Assembly: GCF_000236785.1 (NCBI RefSeq)
Contig: NZ_AGUF01000064.1
Coordinates: forward strand, 86,760 to 150,759
DNA length: 64,000 nucleotides
DNA from: Achromobacter arsenitoxydans SY8
GTDB taxonomy: Bacteria; Pseudomonadota; Gammaproteobacteria; Burkholderiales; Burkholderiaceae_B
Direction: 5' to 3'
Part shown: positions 1 through 10,463 of the stretch, in pieces
Layout: each line of letters begins with the position of its first letter
Numbering within the stretch: position 1 is the first letter of the stretch
Program-made: the position numbers and the translations under genes
Notes under the pieces: generated by a model
The model's input: only the letters and a program-made list of their open reading frames with translations
The model's database searches: none
What the model was told of the DNA's origin: nothing

Positions 1-353
1 TGGCGCTGTCGTCCACCCTGAACCTGCTGCGCGTGCGCGGCTTTGAGTTGGCGATGGACGATTTTGGCGCGGGCATCGCGTCGATGCGGCTGTTTTCGGC
101 GATGCCGTTCACCGAACTGAAGATCGACCGCGATTTCATCCTGCACATGCATCGCGAAGCGGCCTCGCGCGCGGTCGTGGCGGCTGCGATCGAAATGGGA
201 CGGGTGCTGGGCCGGCGCGTGGTCGCCGAAGGCGTTGAACAGGAACGCGACGTGCAACTGCTGCGCGAACTCGGCTGCGACGTGGCTCAGGGTTACGGCA
301 TCTCGGTGCCGCTCGATCCCGCGGCCTTCATCGCGTTCTGCCGCTCGCGCTGA
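1..353 (+). CDS. EAL-domain protein, C-terminal part only (cut by window edge)
   Basis: This is the tail of a cyclic-di-GMP phosphodiesterase-type EAL domain; the reading frame is open to the first base, so the start lies outside the window. Visible family motifs are MDDFGAG (the metal-binding DDFG loop), LKIDRDF (catalytic-type Lys), VVAEGVEQ (the EGVE glutamate motif) and the terminal QGYG. All the active-site residues expected in this half of the domain are present, so an active enzyme is plausible. The EAL motif itself would lie upstream and cannot be checked. A GTG at base 33 is inside the domain and is not a believable start. Confidence 0.85.
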   Translation, partial: ALSSTLNLLRVRGFELAMDDFGAGIASMRLFSAMPFTELKIDRDFILHMHREAASRAVVAAAIEMGRVLGRRVVAEGVEQERDVQLLRELGCDVAQGYGISVPLDPAAFIAFCRSR

Positions 354-388
354 GGCTGCGGGCCAGCCCGTTTTTCTGCCGGGCGGGT

Positions 389-402
389 TTGACACGGGTC
401 AA
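389..402. promoter_or_regulatory. FNR/ANR-type box upstream of the ferric-reductase-like gene
   Basis: TTGACACGGGTCAA is a TTGAC-N4-GTCAA dyad, matching the FNR/CRP-family consensus TTGAT-N4-ATCAA in the conserved TTGA/TCAA half sites. It lies about 107 bases before the start of the flavoprotein gene. Regulation by oxygen limitation is inferred from the motif only. Confidence 0.5.
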
Positions 403-508
403 GAACACGCCGGCGTGGCGGAAAATGCGGCGCGCGGCGAAACTACCATTGATTCAAGCGAGCCGCTCACGCGTGGCGCGGCTGCTGATATCCGATGGAG
501 TGATGCCG

Positions 509-1819
509 ATGCGCCGTGTTCTTCCCGCCGTCCTGCTCATTTCCCTGCTGGCCTGGGCCGGCGCCTGTTGGCTGCACCCGCCGGCCCAGATCAACGTCTG
601 GACCGCGCGCGACCAGCTCATCCTGCTGACGGGGCTGTCAGCCTACATGCTGATGGCGCTGATCATGCTGCTGGCGGTGCGGCCCATGTGGCTGGAGCGC
701 AGGCTGGGCGGCCTGGACAAGCTCTACCGGCTGCACAAGTGGAGCGGCATCGCGGCCACGGCGCTGGTCGCGGCGCACTACCTCATCAAGCTGGCCAAGC
801 CGCTGCTGTTGGCGGTGTTCGATCCGGTCGCCAAGACGCCGCGCGAGGCGGCCTGGCTCGACGTCTTCCGCGGTTCGGCCAAGGACATCGGCGAATGGGC
901 GCTGTGGATATTGCTGGCGATGGTGGCGCTGACGCTGTGGCGGCGCTTTCCCTATCACGTCTGGCGGCAGGTGCACCGCATTGCCGCGGTCATCTTCCTG
1001 GTGGCGGCGTTCCACGGCGTGGTCCTGACGCCGGCGGCATGGTGGTGGCTGCCGGCCGGCTGGCTGGTGGGCGCGGCGACCGCGGTCGGCACCGTCTGCG
1101 CCGTGCTGGCGCTGACCGGCAACATCGGCCGGGCGCGGCGCTACAAGGGGAAGGTGCTGGATGTCCAGCACCTGTCGGACGACATTCTTACCGTGACGTG
1201 CAAAGTGGAGGGCGACTGGCACCATCGCGCCGGCCAGTTCGCGTTCCTGACCGCCGACCGGCGCGAGGGCGCCCATCCGTTCACGGTGTCGGGCGCCGAT
1301 GACGGCACGGGCCGAGTGCAGTTTTCCATCAAGGCGCTGGGCGATTACACGCGGCGCCTGCAGGGCAGCCTTGTCGTGGGACAAGCGGTGACGGTGGAGG
1401 GGCCTTACGGCTGTTTCGACTTCCAGCGCGACGACGGGCGCGCGCAGATCTGGGTGGGCGCGGGGATAGGCGTCACGCCCTTTATCTCGTGGCTGGAATC
1501 CCTGCAGGCCCGGCCGGCGGACGCGCCCAAGGCCGAGTTGTACTACTGCGCCCGCAACGCGGCCGATGCGCCGTTCGCGCAGCGCCTGCGCGAACTGTGC
1601 GAACGCATCCCCAACGTGACGCTGCATGTGCGCTACAGCGACCGGGAGCGGCCGCTGACGGCCGCCGAACTCGCCCAGGACCGCCCGGCGGGCGCGCCCT
1701 GGCCCAGCGTGTGGTTCTGCGGACCCACGGGCTTTGCCGATGCGCTGAAGGACGGGCTGCACCGGCGGGGCATGCCGGTGCGCCAGCTGTTCCACCAGGA
1801 GGCGTTCCAGATGCGCTAG
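509..1819 (+). CDS. Ferric-reductase-like transmembrane flavoprotein (FAD/NAD(P)H oxidoreductase)
   Basis: The 436-residue product has an N-terminal membrane half with several hydrophobic helices and His residues typical of ferric-reductase-like haem-binding domains (LHKWSG, AAHYLI, WRQVHRIAA). This is followed by a ferredoxin-reductase-type FAD domain (HRAGQFAFL, HPFTVSG) and an NAD(P) domain (GAGIGVTPFISWL near residue 325; final WFCGPTGF). It probably passes electrons from NAD(P)H through FAD and haem across the inner membrane. The ATG at 509 is preferred because GGAG at 497-500 is eight bases away; the ATG at 503 is only two bases from it. An FNR-like box lies upstream at 389-402. The exact substrate is unknown. 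Confidence 0.85.
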   Translation: MRRVLPAVLLISLLAWAGACWLHPPAQINVWTARDQLILLTGLSAYMLMALIMLLAVRPMWLERRLGGLDKLYRLHKWSGIAATALVAAHYLIKLAKPLLLAVFDPVAKTPREAAWLDVFRGSAKDIGEWALWILLAMVALTLWRRFPYHVWRQVHRIAAVIFLVAAFHGVVLTPAAWWWLPAGWLVGAATAVGTVCAVLALTGNIGRARRYKGKVLDVQHLSDDILTVTCKVEGDWHHRAGQFAFLTADRREGAHPFTVSGADDGTGRVQFSIKALGDYTRRLQGSLVVGQAVTVEGPYGCFDFQRDDGRAQIWVGAGIGVTPFISWLESLQARPADAPKAELYYCARNAADAPFAQRLRELCERIPNVTLHVRYSDRERPLTAAELAQDRPAGAPWPSVWFCGPTGFADALKDGLHRRGMPVRQLFHQEAFQMR

Positions 1820-1836
1820 GGCGCCTGGAAAAAACC

Positions 1837-3492
1837 TCAGAGCCCGGCGACGTCGATATCGCCGGGATAGTCGACCGAGAATTTCAGCACGGTCTCGCGC
1901 GACTTGCCGGGCTCCAGCTCCCAGTCCCAAACCAGCTTGCCGTCTTCTTCGCGCTTGATGTCGCGGTCGGCGGGCGAGATCAGCTTGACCACGATTTTCT
2001 CGTTGCGGGAAATGGGCAGGCGTTCCTTGAACGACAGCTGTTCCTTGGTGGCCTTGTTGTTCTTGACGGTGATCTTGTACTCGTAGGTCACGCGCTTGCC
2101 GCTGCCCGAAAAACCAGTGCTTTCGGTGTAGCGGTTGACGAGCTGGCGCTTGATGGAAATGGCGTCGTCCGCGCCCAGCGCCAGTTCAAGCTTTTCGCCG
2201 GGCATCACCGCCTTCATCGCGCTGGACGCCACGAACGCGTCGTCCAGGAAGGTGTTCAGCGGGCCGGCCAGGAACGGGAAGTCGGTGTTGTTGCTGGCTT
2301 GCGCAGTCAGGTACGCCGCTTCGCGCAGGCCCGGCGTGGACTGGTACTGCAGCGTGGCGGGCAGCCTGGCGGTGGCGATGGCGACGCGCTGGCTGGTGTT
2401 GTCGGACAGCAGGGTGGCCGGATTCTGGATCTGGAACGACGCGCTGGTGGCGGCGTTCTGGATCTGGGCGGTGGAGACGTCGATGGCTTCGGCTACCGGC
2501 TCAGGCACCGGCGCACCTGCATCTTCCATGGCGCGGGCGCGCGGCGCGCGCTTGGCCTGCATTTCGGCCGCCGCGGCGATCGGCGCAGGCGCGGGGGCGG
2601 CCAGCGCCGGAGGCGGGGCCGGCGGCGCGGCCACGTCGATGAACCAGGGGCGCAGCTGCGGCGCGCCGCCGCCCTGCGAAGGCCGGGCGGTGGATAGCGT
2701 GAGCTTGACGTTGTTCCAGTCTTCGCCCGTGTTCTGGCGGATGACACCGAAGTAGCCCAGGTAGACATTGCGGTCGGCGGGGCGCAGCCGCGCGTCGTAC
2801 GACGGCGTCCAGCGGGCGCCCGCTACCGCGTAGGACACGGCCAGGTCCAGCTTGCCGGGCCGGGCCATGTTCACGCGCAGCGTGACCGTCTTGGTGCGCC
2901 GGCCGAGTTCGCCGCGGACCTGACCGAGCTGCATTTGCAGGGCCAGCACTTCGCGCTCCAGCGCCGCCTTCTGTTCAGCGACCTTGCGCAGGCCGGCCAG
3001 CGCCCCGGCGAGCGAATCCGCGCTGAGCGCCTGGATCGCCTTGAGTTCGTCCAGCGTGAGGCGCGCGCCGTCCTTGGACGGCTCGGTGGCGCCGCGCTGC
3101 ATCATCAACACCAGTTCGCGCTGGTTGTCCAGCACCGCGGCCTCGTCGTCCAGCGCCGCCTGCCGCGCTTCGAGCTTGCGCATCTGTTCTTCAAGCTGGC
3201 GCAGCCGGTCGTTGGGGGTGTCGGCCTGGTAGGCGTCCCGGACCTTCACGTCCAACAGGGTGGCCTGGCCGGTGCTCTTGGCCGATACCTGCAGCGAGTT
3301 TTCCTGCAGCGTGGCGGGCAGCTTGTCCAGGACGAGTTCATGTTCGCCGGCGGCGAGTTCGCTGCTGGCTGCGCGGGTCACAACGGCGCGGTCCTGGTAG
3401 ACGGTGACGGCGCCGATGGACGAGGGAAGTCCGGCGGCGGCGCCGAAACCGGGGATTACTGCGATGGCCAAGGCCAGGAGAGTACGTCTCAC
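1837..3492 (-). CDS. DUF4139/MuiA-family exported protein
   Basis: The 551-residue product resembles the mucoidy inhibitor MuiA family (DUF4140 N-terminal, DUF4139 C-terminal). A signal peptide is visible (RRTLLALAIAVIPGFGAAAG). Residues roughly 90-200 are coiled coil with heptad-like Glu/Leu runs; a Pro/Ala-rich linker around 300-330 leads to the C-terminal beta-rich domain. The GTG at 3492 is chosen because AGAGG sits seven bases upstream and the signal peptide follows at once. Longer starts would put about 19 charged residues in front of it. The gene ends 17 bases from the convergent flavoprotein gene. Function is unknown; the family is periplasmic or outer-membrane associated. Confidence 0.85.
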   Translation of the reverse strand: MRRTLLALAIAVIPGFGAAAGLPSSIGAVTVYQDRAVVTRAASSELAAGEHELVLDKLPATLQENSLQVSAKSTGQATLLDVKVRDAYQADTPNDRLRQLEEQMRKLEARQAALDDEAAVLDNQRELVLMMQRGATEPSKDGARLTLDELKAIQALSADSLAGALAGLRKVAEQKAALEREVLALQMQLGQVRGELGRRTKTVTLRVNMARPGKLDLAVSYAVAGARWTPSYDARLRPADRNVYLGYFGVIRQNTGEDWNNVKLTLSTARPSQGGGAPQLRPWFIDVAAPPAPPPALAAPAPAPIAAAAEMQAKRAPRARAMEDAGAPVPEPVAEAIDVSTAQIQNAATSASFQIQNPATLLSDNTSQRVAIATARLPATLQYQSTPGLREAAYLTAQASNNTDFPFLAGPLNTFLDDAFVASSAMKAVMPGEKLELALGADDAISIKRQLVNRYTESTGFSGSGKRVTYEYKITVKNNKATKEQLSFKERLPISRNEKIVVKLISPADRDIKREEDGKLVWDWELEPGKSRETVLKFSVDYPGDIDVAGL

Positions 3493-3646
3493 GGGGGCAC
3501 CTCTGGATGATTGATGGCTGCCGGGGTCGCGTGGGGGATGGGGACGCATCGCCGGCAGCGCGAGAGTCTATTCCCTGGCTGCGGCACCGGGTTTACAGAA
3601 GATGACAAACGCGACAGGGAGCTACCGGACCATGCGCGGGCGGCGT

Positions 3647-4546
3647 TCAGGCGCGCTCCGGGTGGGCCAGGCGGCGCAGCATGTCGACGGCGTTTTCCGC
3701 CGCGACCGAGCGGTCGTGCCGCCGGTAGGCCATGTCCAGCAGGGCGTGCGGGGCGTCGCCCTTGATGGGACGGTACTCGATGCCTTGCGCCCCCATGTGG
3801 CGCATCGCGGCGGGGACGATGGAAATGCCGACGCCCGCGGCGACCAGGCTGACGATCGACGCCATCTGCGGCGCTTCCTGGATGACGCGCGGCGCAAAGC
3901 CCGCCCGCTGGCAGGCGGACTGGATCGCGTCGTACAGGCCTGCGCCGATGGGCCGGGGGTATAGCACGAAGTCCTCGTCGGCCAGGGCCGCGATGGGCAC
4001 GCCGCGCTTGCGGCTGAGCGGATGGTCGGGGGGCAGGGCGACCAGCATGGGTTCGTCCAGCACGCGTTCGGATTCGAATTCGGGGTCCAGTACGTACGGC
4101 GGGCGCACAAAGGCCACGTCGACCTCGCCAACGCGCAGTCCGCGCAGCAGGGACACGGTGTTGCTTTCGGTCAGGGTGACGCGCACGTCGGGGTAGCGGT
4201 CGCGGAAAGCGCGGATGGCGCGCGGCAGATAGGGATGGAACACGGCCGACGCGGTGAAGCCCACGGTGACCGCGCCGCGTTCTCCGCGTCCCAGGCGCCG
4301 CGCCAGGTCGATGGCGCGGTCGGCGCTGGCCAGGATGGCGCGCGCATCTTCAAGAAACTGGGCCCCGGCCTCGGTCAGCGCGATGCCGCGCGGCAGGCGC
4401 AGGAACAGCGGCGTGCCGATTTCCCGTTCCAGCTGCTGGATCTGCTGGCTGAGGGGCGGCTGGCCGATGCCCAGGCGGGCGGCCGCCCGGGTGAAGTGGA
4501 GTTCTTCAGCGACGGCCGTGAAATATCGCAGGTGGCGCAGTTCCAT
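3647..4546 (-). CDS. LysR-family transcriptional regulator
   Basis: This 299-residue protein has the standard LysR length. The N-terminal winged helix-turn-helix is clear (LRYFTAVAEELHFTRAAARLGI then QPPLSQQIQQLE), and a periplasmic-binding-protein-like effector domain runs from about residue 90 (GFTASAVFHPYLPRAI). It is divergent from the YnfM-like MFS transporter at 4652, the same arrangement as ynfL-ynfM in Escherichia coli, so it most likely controls that gene and itself. The 105-base gap is unusually AT-rich and contains TATG/CATA dyads. The effector is unknown. Confidence 0.92.
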   Translation of the reverse strand: MELRHLRYFTAVAEELHFTRAAARLGIGQPPLSQQIQQLEREIGTPLFLRLPRGIALTEAGAQFLEDARAILASADRAIDLARRLGRGERGAVTVGFTASAVFHPYLPRAIRAFRDRYPDVRVTLTESNTVSLLRGLRVGEVDVAFVRPPYVLDPEFESERVLDEPMLVALPPDHPLSRKRGVPIAALADEDFVLYPRPIGAGLYDAIQSACQRAGFAPRVIQEAPQMASIVSLVAAGVGISIVPAAMRHMGAQGIEYRPIKGDAPHALLDMAYRRHDRSVAAENAVDMLRRLAHPERA

Positions 4547-4555
4547 TGTTATTAA

Positions 4556-4591
4556 ATATGGAGGTGTGTAGTTTCATATATTGGACATATG
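4556..4591. promoter_or_regulatory. Candidate LysR operator region between divergent genes
   Basis: The AT-rich stretch contains ATATG, fourteen bases, CATAT, then a second CATAT eleven bases on, ending in the palindrome CATATG. It is the only such stretch between the LysR and MFS starts. Binding by the LysR protein is inferred from position and dyad symmetry. Confidence 0.4.
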
Positions 4592-4651
4592 CAGGGGAAA
4601 AGTCTACCGTGCATGGACGGGCTGAATGCCCGTTGCTTTTCGAGAATCCTG

Positions 4652-5953
4652 ATGTCTACCCCCACTGCAAGTCCCGCCCCAGCTTCCGGCGCCGCGCCGT
4701 CCGAGTACCTGACGCGCGGCACGCCCGGGCTGCGCCGCGCCCAATGGGCCCTGTTCGCCGCCGGCTTTTCCACCTTTTCCCTCCTGTATTGCGTGCAGCC
4801 GCTGATGCCGCTGTTCACGCACGCATTCAACGTGTCGCCCGCGCAGAGCAGCCTGGTGCTGTCCTTGTGCACGGGCCTGCTGGCGATCGCTATCTTCTTC
4901 GTGGGCCTGTTTTCGCAGGCCTTGCCGCGCAAGCGCGTCATGGCGTTCTCGCTGTTCGCGTCCGCCGTGCTGGGCACGATCGCTGCCGTGGCGCCCGACT
5001 GGCACAGCCTGCTGGCGCTGCGCGCGCTGCAAGGCGTGGCGATGGGCGGCGTGCCGGCCGTCGCCATGGCCTACCTGGCCGAAGAAGTCGAGCCGGGCAC
5101 GCTGGGGTTCGCCATGGGGCTGTACATCAGCGGCAGCGCGTTCGGCGGCCTGTCCGGCCGGGTCATCACCGGCCTGGTGTCCGACCATTTCGGATGGCGG
5201 GCGGCGATGGGCACGCTGGGGCTGCTGGGCATCGTGGCCGCCTTGCTGTTCGTGTGGCTGCTGCCGGCCTCACGCCGCTTCGCGCCCCGGCGCGGGCAGG
5301 GATGGGCCGGCGTGTGGGGCGACGTGCGGGCGGGCGTGGGCGCCCACCTGAAGAACGGCCCGCTGTGCGGCCTGTTCGCGATGGGCGGCCTGCTCATGGG
5401 CGCGTTCGTGGCCGTCTACAACTATGTGGGATTCCGCTTGCTGCTGCCGCCGTTTTCGCTCAGCCAGACCTTCATCGGCTTCATCTTCGTCGTCTATCTG
5501 GTTGGCATCTTCGCGTCGACCTTCTTCGGGCGCCTGGCCGATCGCCACGGGCGCGGCGCGATGCTGTCCGCGGCCACGGGCCTGGCGCTGGCCGGCCTGC
5601 TGCTGACCCTGTCGGACTCGCTGCCTATCCTGATTGCGGGCATCGTCGTGTTCACCTTCGGCTTTTTCGCCGCCCACGCCGTGGCGAGCGGCTGGGTGGG
5701 TCAGATGGCGCGCGGCTACAAGGCCCTGGCGGCGTCGCTGTACCTGCTGGTCTACTACGTCGGCTCCAGCGTGCTTGGCTCCCTGGGCGGGCACTTCTGG
5801 ACGGTGGGCGCGTGGCATGGCGTCGCGGCCATGGCGGGCGGACTGCTGCTCGGCGCGCTGTCCATCAGCGCGGGCCTGGCCTGGCGCACGGGCCGCCGCC
5901 ATCGGACAGCGGCCGAGGCAGCGCCGGGCGGCACGGCGGTGCGCGGCGGGTAA
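4652..5953 (+). CDS. MFS transporter, YnfM-like
   Basis: The 433-residue protein has twelve predicted membrane helices and closely resembles E. coli YnfM through its whole length, for example LLYCVQPLMPLF, MGLYISGSAFGGLSGR, GFFAAHAVASGWVGQ and LVYYVGSSVLGSLGG. It should be an inner-membrane proton-coupled exporter; YnfM was proposed to export arabinose, but the substrate here is unknown. The ATG at 4652 begins the usual disordered N-terminus (STPTASPAPASG) and has a weak GAGA upstream; an ATG at 4613 is in frame but adds an atypical leader. It is divergent from the LysR regulator and is followed by a strong terminator. Confidence 0.9.
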   Translation: MSTPTASPAPASGAAPSEYLTRGTPGLRRAQWALFAAGFSTFSLLYCVQPLMPLFTHAFNVSPAQSSLVLSLCTGLLAIAIFFVGLFSQALPRKRVMAFSLFASAVLGTIAAVAPDWHSLLALRALQGVAMGGVPAVAMAYLAEEVEPGTLGFAMGLYISGSAFGGLSGRVITGLVSDHFGWRAAMGTLGLLGIVAALLFVWLLPASRRFAPRRGQGWAGVWGDVRAGVGAHLKNGPLCGLFAMGGLLMGAFVAVYNYVGFRLLLPPFSLSQTFIGFIFVVYLVGIFASTFFGRLADRHGRGAMLSAATGLALAGLLLTLSDSLPILIAGIVVFTFGFFAAHAVASGWVGQMARGYKALAASLYLLVYYVGSSVLGSLGGHFWTVGAWHGVAAMAGGLLLGALSISAGLAWRTGRRHRTAAEAAPGGTAVRGG

Positions 5954-5972
5954 GGGCGCCGGCGTGGCGATG

Positions 5973-6002
5973 GGGGGAGCAAGCGCTCCCCCTTTTGTTT
6001 TA
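5973..6002 (+). terminator. Rho-independent terminator after the MFS gene
   Basis: An eight-base-pair stem (GGGGGAGC 5973-5980, GCTCCCCC 5985-5992) with an AAGC loop is followed by TTTTGTTTTA. It ends the MFS transcript 20 bases after its stop. Confidence 0.9.
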
Positions 6003-6009
6003 CTTAAAA

Positions 6010-6028
6010 GATAAAGATTCTCATTTAT
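6010..6028. promoter_or_regulatory. Fur-box-like sequence upstream of the DUF2325 gene
   Basis: GATAAAGATTCTCATTTAT matches 13 of 19 positions of the Fur consensus GATAATGATAATCATTATC when compared by eye. It lies 66 bases before the DUF2325 start in otherwise GC-rich DNA, directly after the terminator. Confidence 0.6.
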
Positions 6029-6093
6029 ACTTCGTCGGATCCTCCGCGGCGCCGGCTTGTGCCGGCCCGTCCCACTTGATGCCGAGGTCCGCG

Positions 6094-6807
6094 ATGAATC
6101 CAGAGTCCCCTGACCGCCAATCGCTGCAGCGCGAACATGCGGCGCTGCTGGCCGCCTATGGGCAGGCCCAATCCCACTGCAGCAGGCTGCTCAGCGCGCA
6201 GGCGCTGCGCATCGCTCACCTGGAAGGCGAGGCCATGCGGCTGCGGGCGGCGGTGATCCAGCGCGATACGGCGCTGGCCTGGGAACGCGATGACCGCAAA
6301 GCGCTGGAAGGCGCCATTCCTGGCCTGCCCCGGCGGGTCGCGCTGGCGCGGCGAGTCACGCAGTTGATGGAGCGCGTGCAGGTGCTGATGCGCGAGCGGC
6401 TGGCCTGGCAGGACAGGGCGGCATCGGCGCGCGAGCGCCCCGTGGAGCGCGTGTCGGAGGCGCCGGCCCTGCGGCCCGCCGTTGCGGCGATCGCGCTGCG
6501 CGAAAAATCAGTGCTGTGCGTGGGCGAGGACGCCATGGCGCTGATGCTGACGCGCAAGATGGTGGAGATGGCGGGCGGCCGCTATCTGGGCCACAGCGGC
6601 GCGGAAGAGGCCAATGGCGACGCGCTGGAGGCCAGCCTGGTCGCCGCGGACCTGGTGATCTGCCAGACCGGCTGCGTCAGCCACGGCGCCTATTGGCGCG
6701 TGAAGGACCACTGCACCCGCACGGGCAAGCAGTGCGTGCTGGTGGACAAGCCCGAGGCGCTGGCCGCCCTGCGGCTGGAGCGGCACACGGCGGACAGCGC
6801 GGACTGA
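6094..6807 (+). CDS. DUF2325 domain protein, probably iron-regulated
   Basis: The 237-residue protein has an N-terminal half of charged helices with coiled-coil character (LQREHAALLAAYGQAQSHCSRLL and following). A C-terminal DUF2325 domain starts near residue 135 (KSVLCVGEDAMALMLTRKMVEMAGG; LVICQTGCVSHGAYWRVKDHC). The start at 6094 has GAGG six bases upstream; longer in-frame starts would cross the terminator and the preceding gene. DUF2325 has a Rossmann-like fold and conserved Cys residues (CQTGC, DHC) that could bind metal, but no biochemical role is established. The Fur-like box upstream suggests expression under iron shortage. It is a single-gene unit. Confidence 0.85.
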   Translation: MNPESPDRQSLQREHAALLAAYGQAQSHCSRLLSAQALRIAHLEGEAMRLRAAVIQRDTALAWERDDRKALEGAIPGLPRRVALARRVTQLMERVQVLMRERLAWQDRAASARERPVERVSEAPALRPAVAAIALREKSVLCVGEDAMALMLTRKMVEMAGGRYLGHSGAEEANGDALEASLVAADLVICQTGCVSHGAYWRVKDHCTRTGKQCVLVDKPEALAALRLERHTADSAD

Positions 6808-6845
6808 GGCCGCCCGAAGGGATCAAGCGTAGCGTCGCGTTACCT

Positions 6846-6860
6846 AGGGTTTCGGCTTGC
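6846..6860 (+). promoter_or_regulatory. Possible sigma-54 promoter for the hybrid histidine kinase
   Basis: AGGGTTTCGGCTTGC has GG, ten bases, GC and a perfect TTGC at -12, but the -24 half (GGGTT) departs from GGCAC. The -12 GC is 45 bases before the kinase ATG. It is weaker than most other sites in this window. Confidence 0.4.
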
Positions 6861-6904
6861 GCGATTCCCCCGCAATACAGTCCCGTACTGGAAGAGGGGA
6901 AATC

Positions 6905-9898
<2,994 letters not shown>

Positions 9899-9977
9899 CG
9901 AGGTTCAAGTGTTGCAAAGGCAGGTAAAAAATGCCCCTCACACAGCACTGGGGGCGGCGGGCTTTGGGGCCGGATCC

Positions 9978-9992
9978 GGGCACGCAGCTTGC
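9978..9992 (+). promoter_or_regulatory. Sigma-54 promoter for the 10029 secreted protein
   Basis: GGGCACGCAGCTTGC fits TGGCAC-N5-TTGC at all but the first base, with exact GG-N10-GC spacing. The -12 GC is 37 bases before the ATG at 10029. Confidence 0.75.
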
Positions 9993-10028
9993 GGGTAGGT
10001 TGGGGCACTTCAACCTAGGAGCTACGCT

Positions 10029-10394
10029 ATGAAGAATCGTGCCATGACTTGTGCGCTTGTACTGATCGCCGGGATGGCGACCGCCGGCGGGGCGATGGCC
10101 CAGTCGTCGGGCCGCTCCACGCCCTCCACCTCTCCCTCCACCACGCCGAACGACTCGACTGCCGTGCCGCCGAATACGCCGGTGCCCGCCGGCACGATGC
10201 CGCCCGCGCCCAACGCGGCGCCGAATACGCAGACCACGCCGCCCAATCTGGACAAGAGCAATCACATGAAGTCGGGCAAGCATGAGTCCGACATGCCGAA
10301 GCGCCAGCGCGAGGCCAATGACAATGTGCCGCGCACGCCGGCCGGCGGCGCCACGCCGGCGCCGGGCTATCCGAACTCCGGCGGCAGCAAGTAA
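10029..10394 (+). CDS. Small exported Pro/Thr/Ser-rich disordered protein
   Basis: The 121-residue product begins with a signal peptide (MKNRAMTCALVLIAGMATAGGAMA, cleavage probably before QSS). The rest is low-complexity sequence rich in Pro, Thr, Ser and Asn with basic patches (KSGKHESDMPKRQR). No enzymatic domain is recognisable. AGGAG at 10017-10021 supports the start. It has its own sigma-54-type promoter and a strong terminator after it, so it is a single-gene unit. A periplasmic protectant or envelope role is possible but is inference; many betaproteobacteria carry similar uncharacterised proteins. Confidence 0.8.
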   Translation: MKNRAMTCALVLIAGMATAGGAMAQSSGRSTPSTSPSTTPNDSTAVPPNTPVPAGTMPPAPNAAPNTQTTPPNLDKSNHMKSGKHESDMPKRQREANDNVPRTPAGGATPAPGYPNSGGSK

Positions 10395-10403
10395 TGCAAA
10401 TGA

Positions 10404-10429
10404 AAGAGGCTTCCGCCGGGAAGCCTCTT
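10404..10429. terminator. Terminator between convergent genes, mainly for rpoN
   Basis: An eleven-base-pair stem (AAGAGGCTTCC and its complement) closes on a four-base loop. Read on the minus strand it is followed by TTTCATTT, so it best terminates the rpoN transcript; on the plus strand the tail is not U-rich. Confidence 0.75.
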
Positions 10430-10463
10430 GCGCGATATAAGGCCGTCGGACAGGTCCGGCGGC

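Noticed and set aside
638-1930. Minus-strand frame of 430 codons opposite the flavoprotein
   Set aside because: Shadow of the ferric-reductase-like gene, which has clear FAD and NAD(P) motifs.
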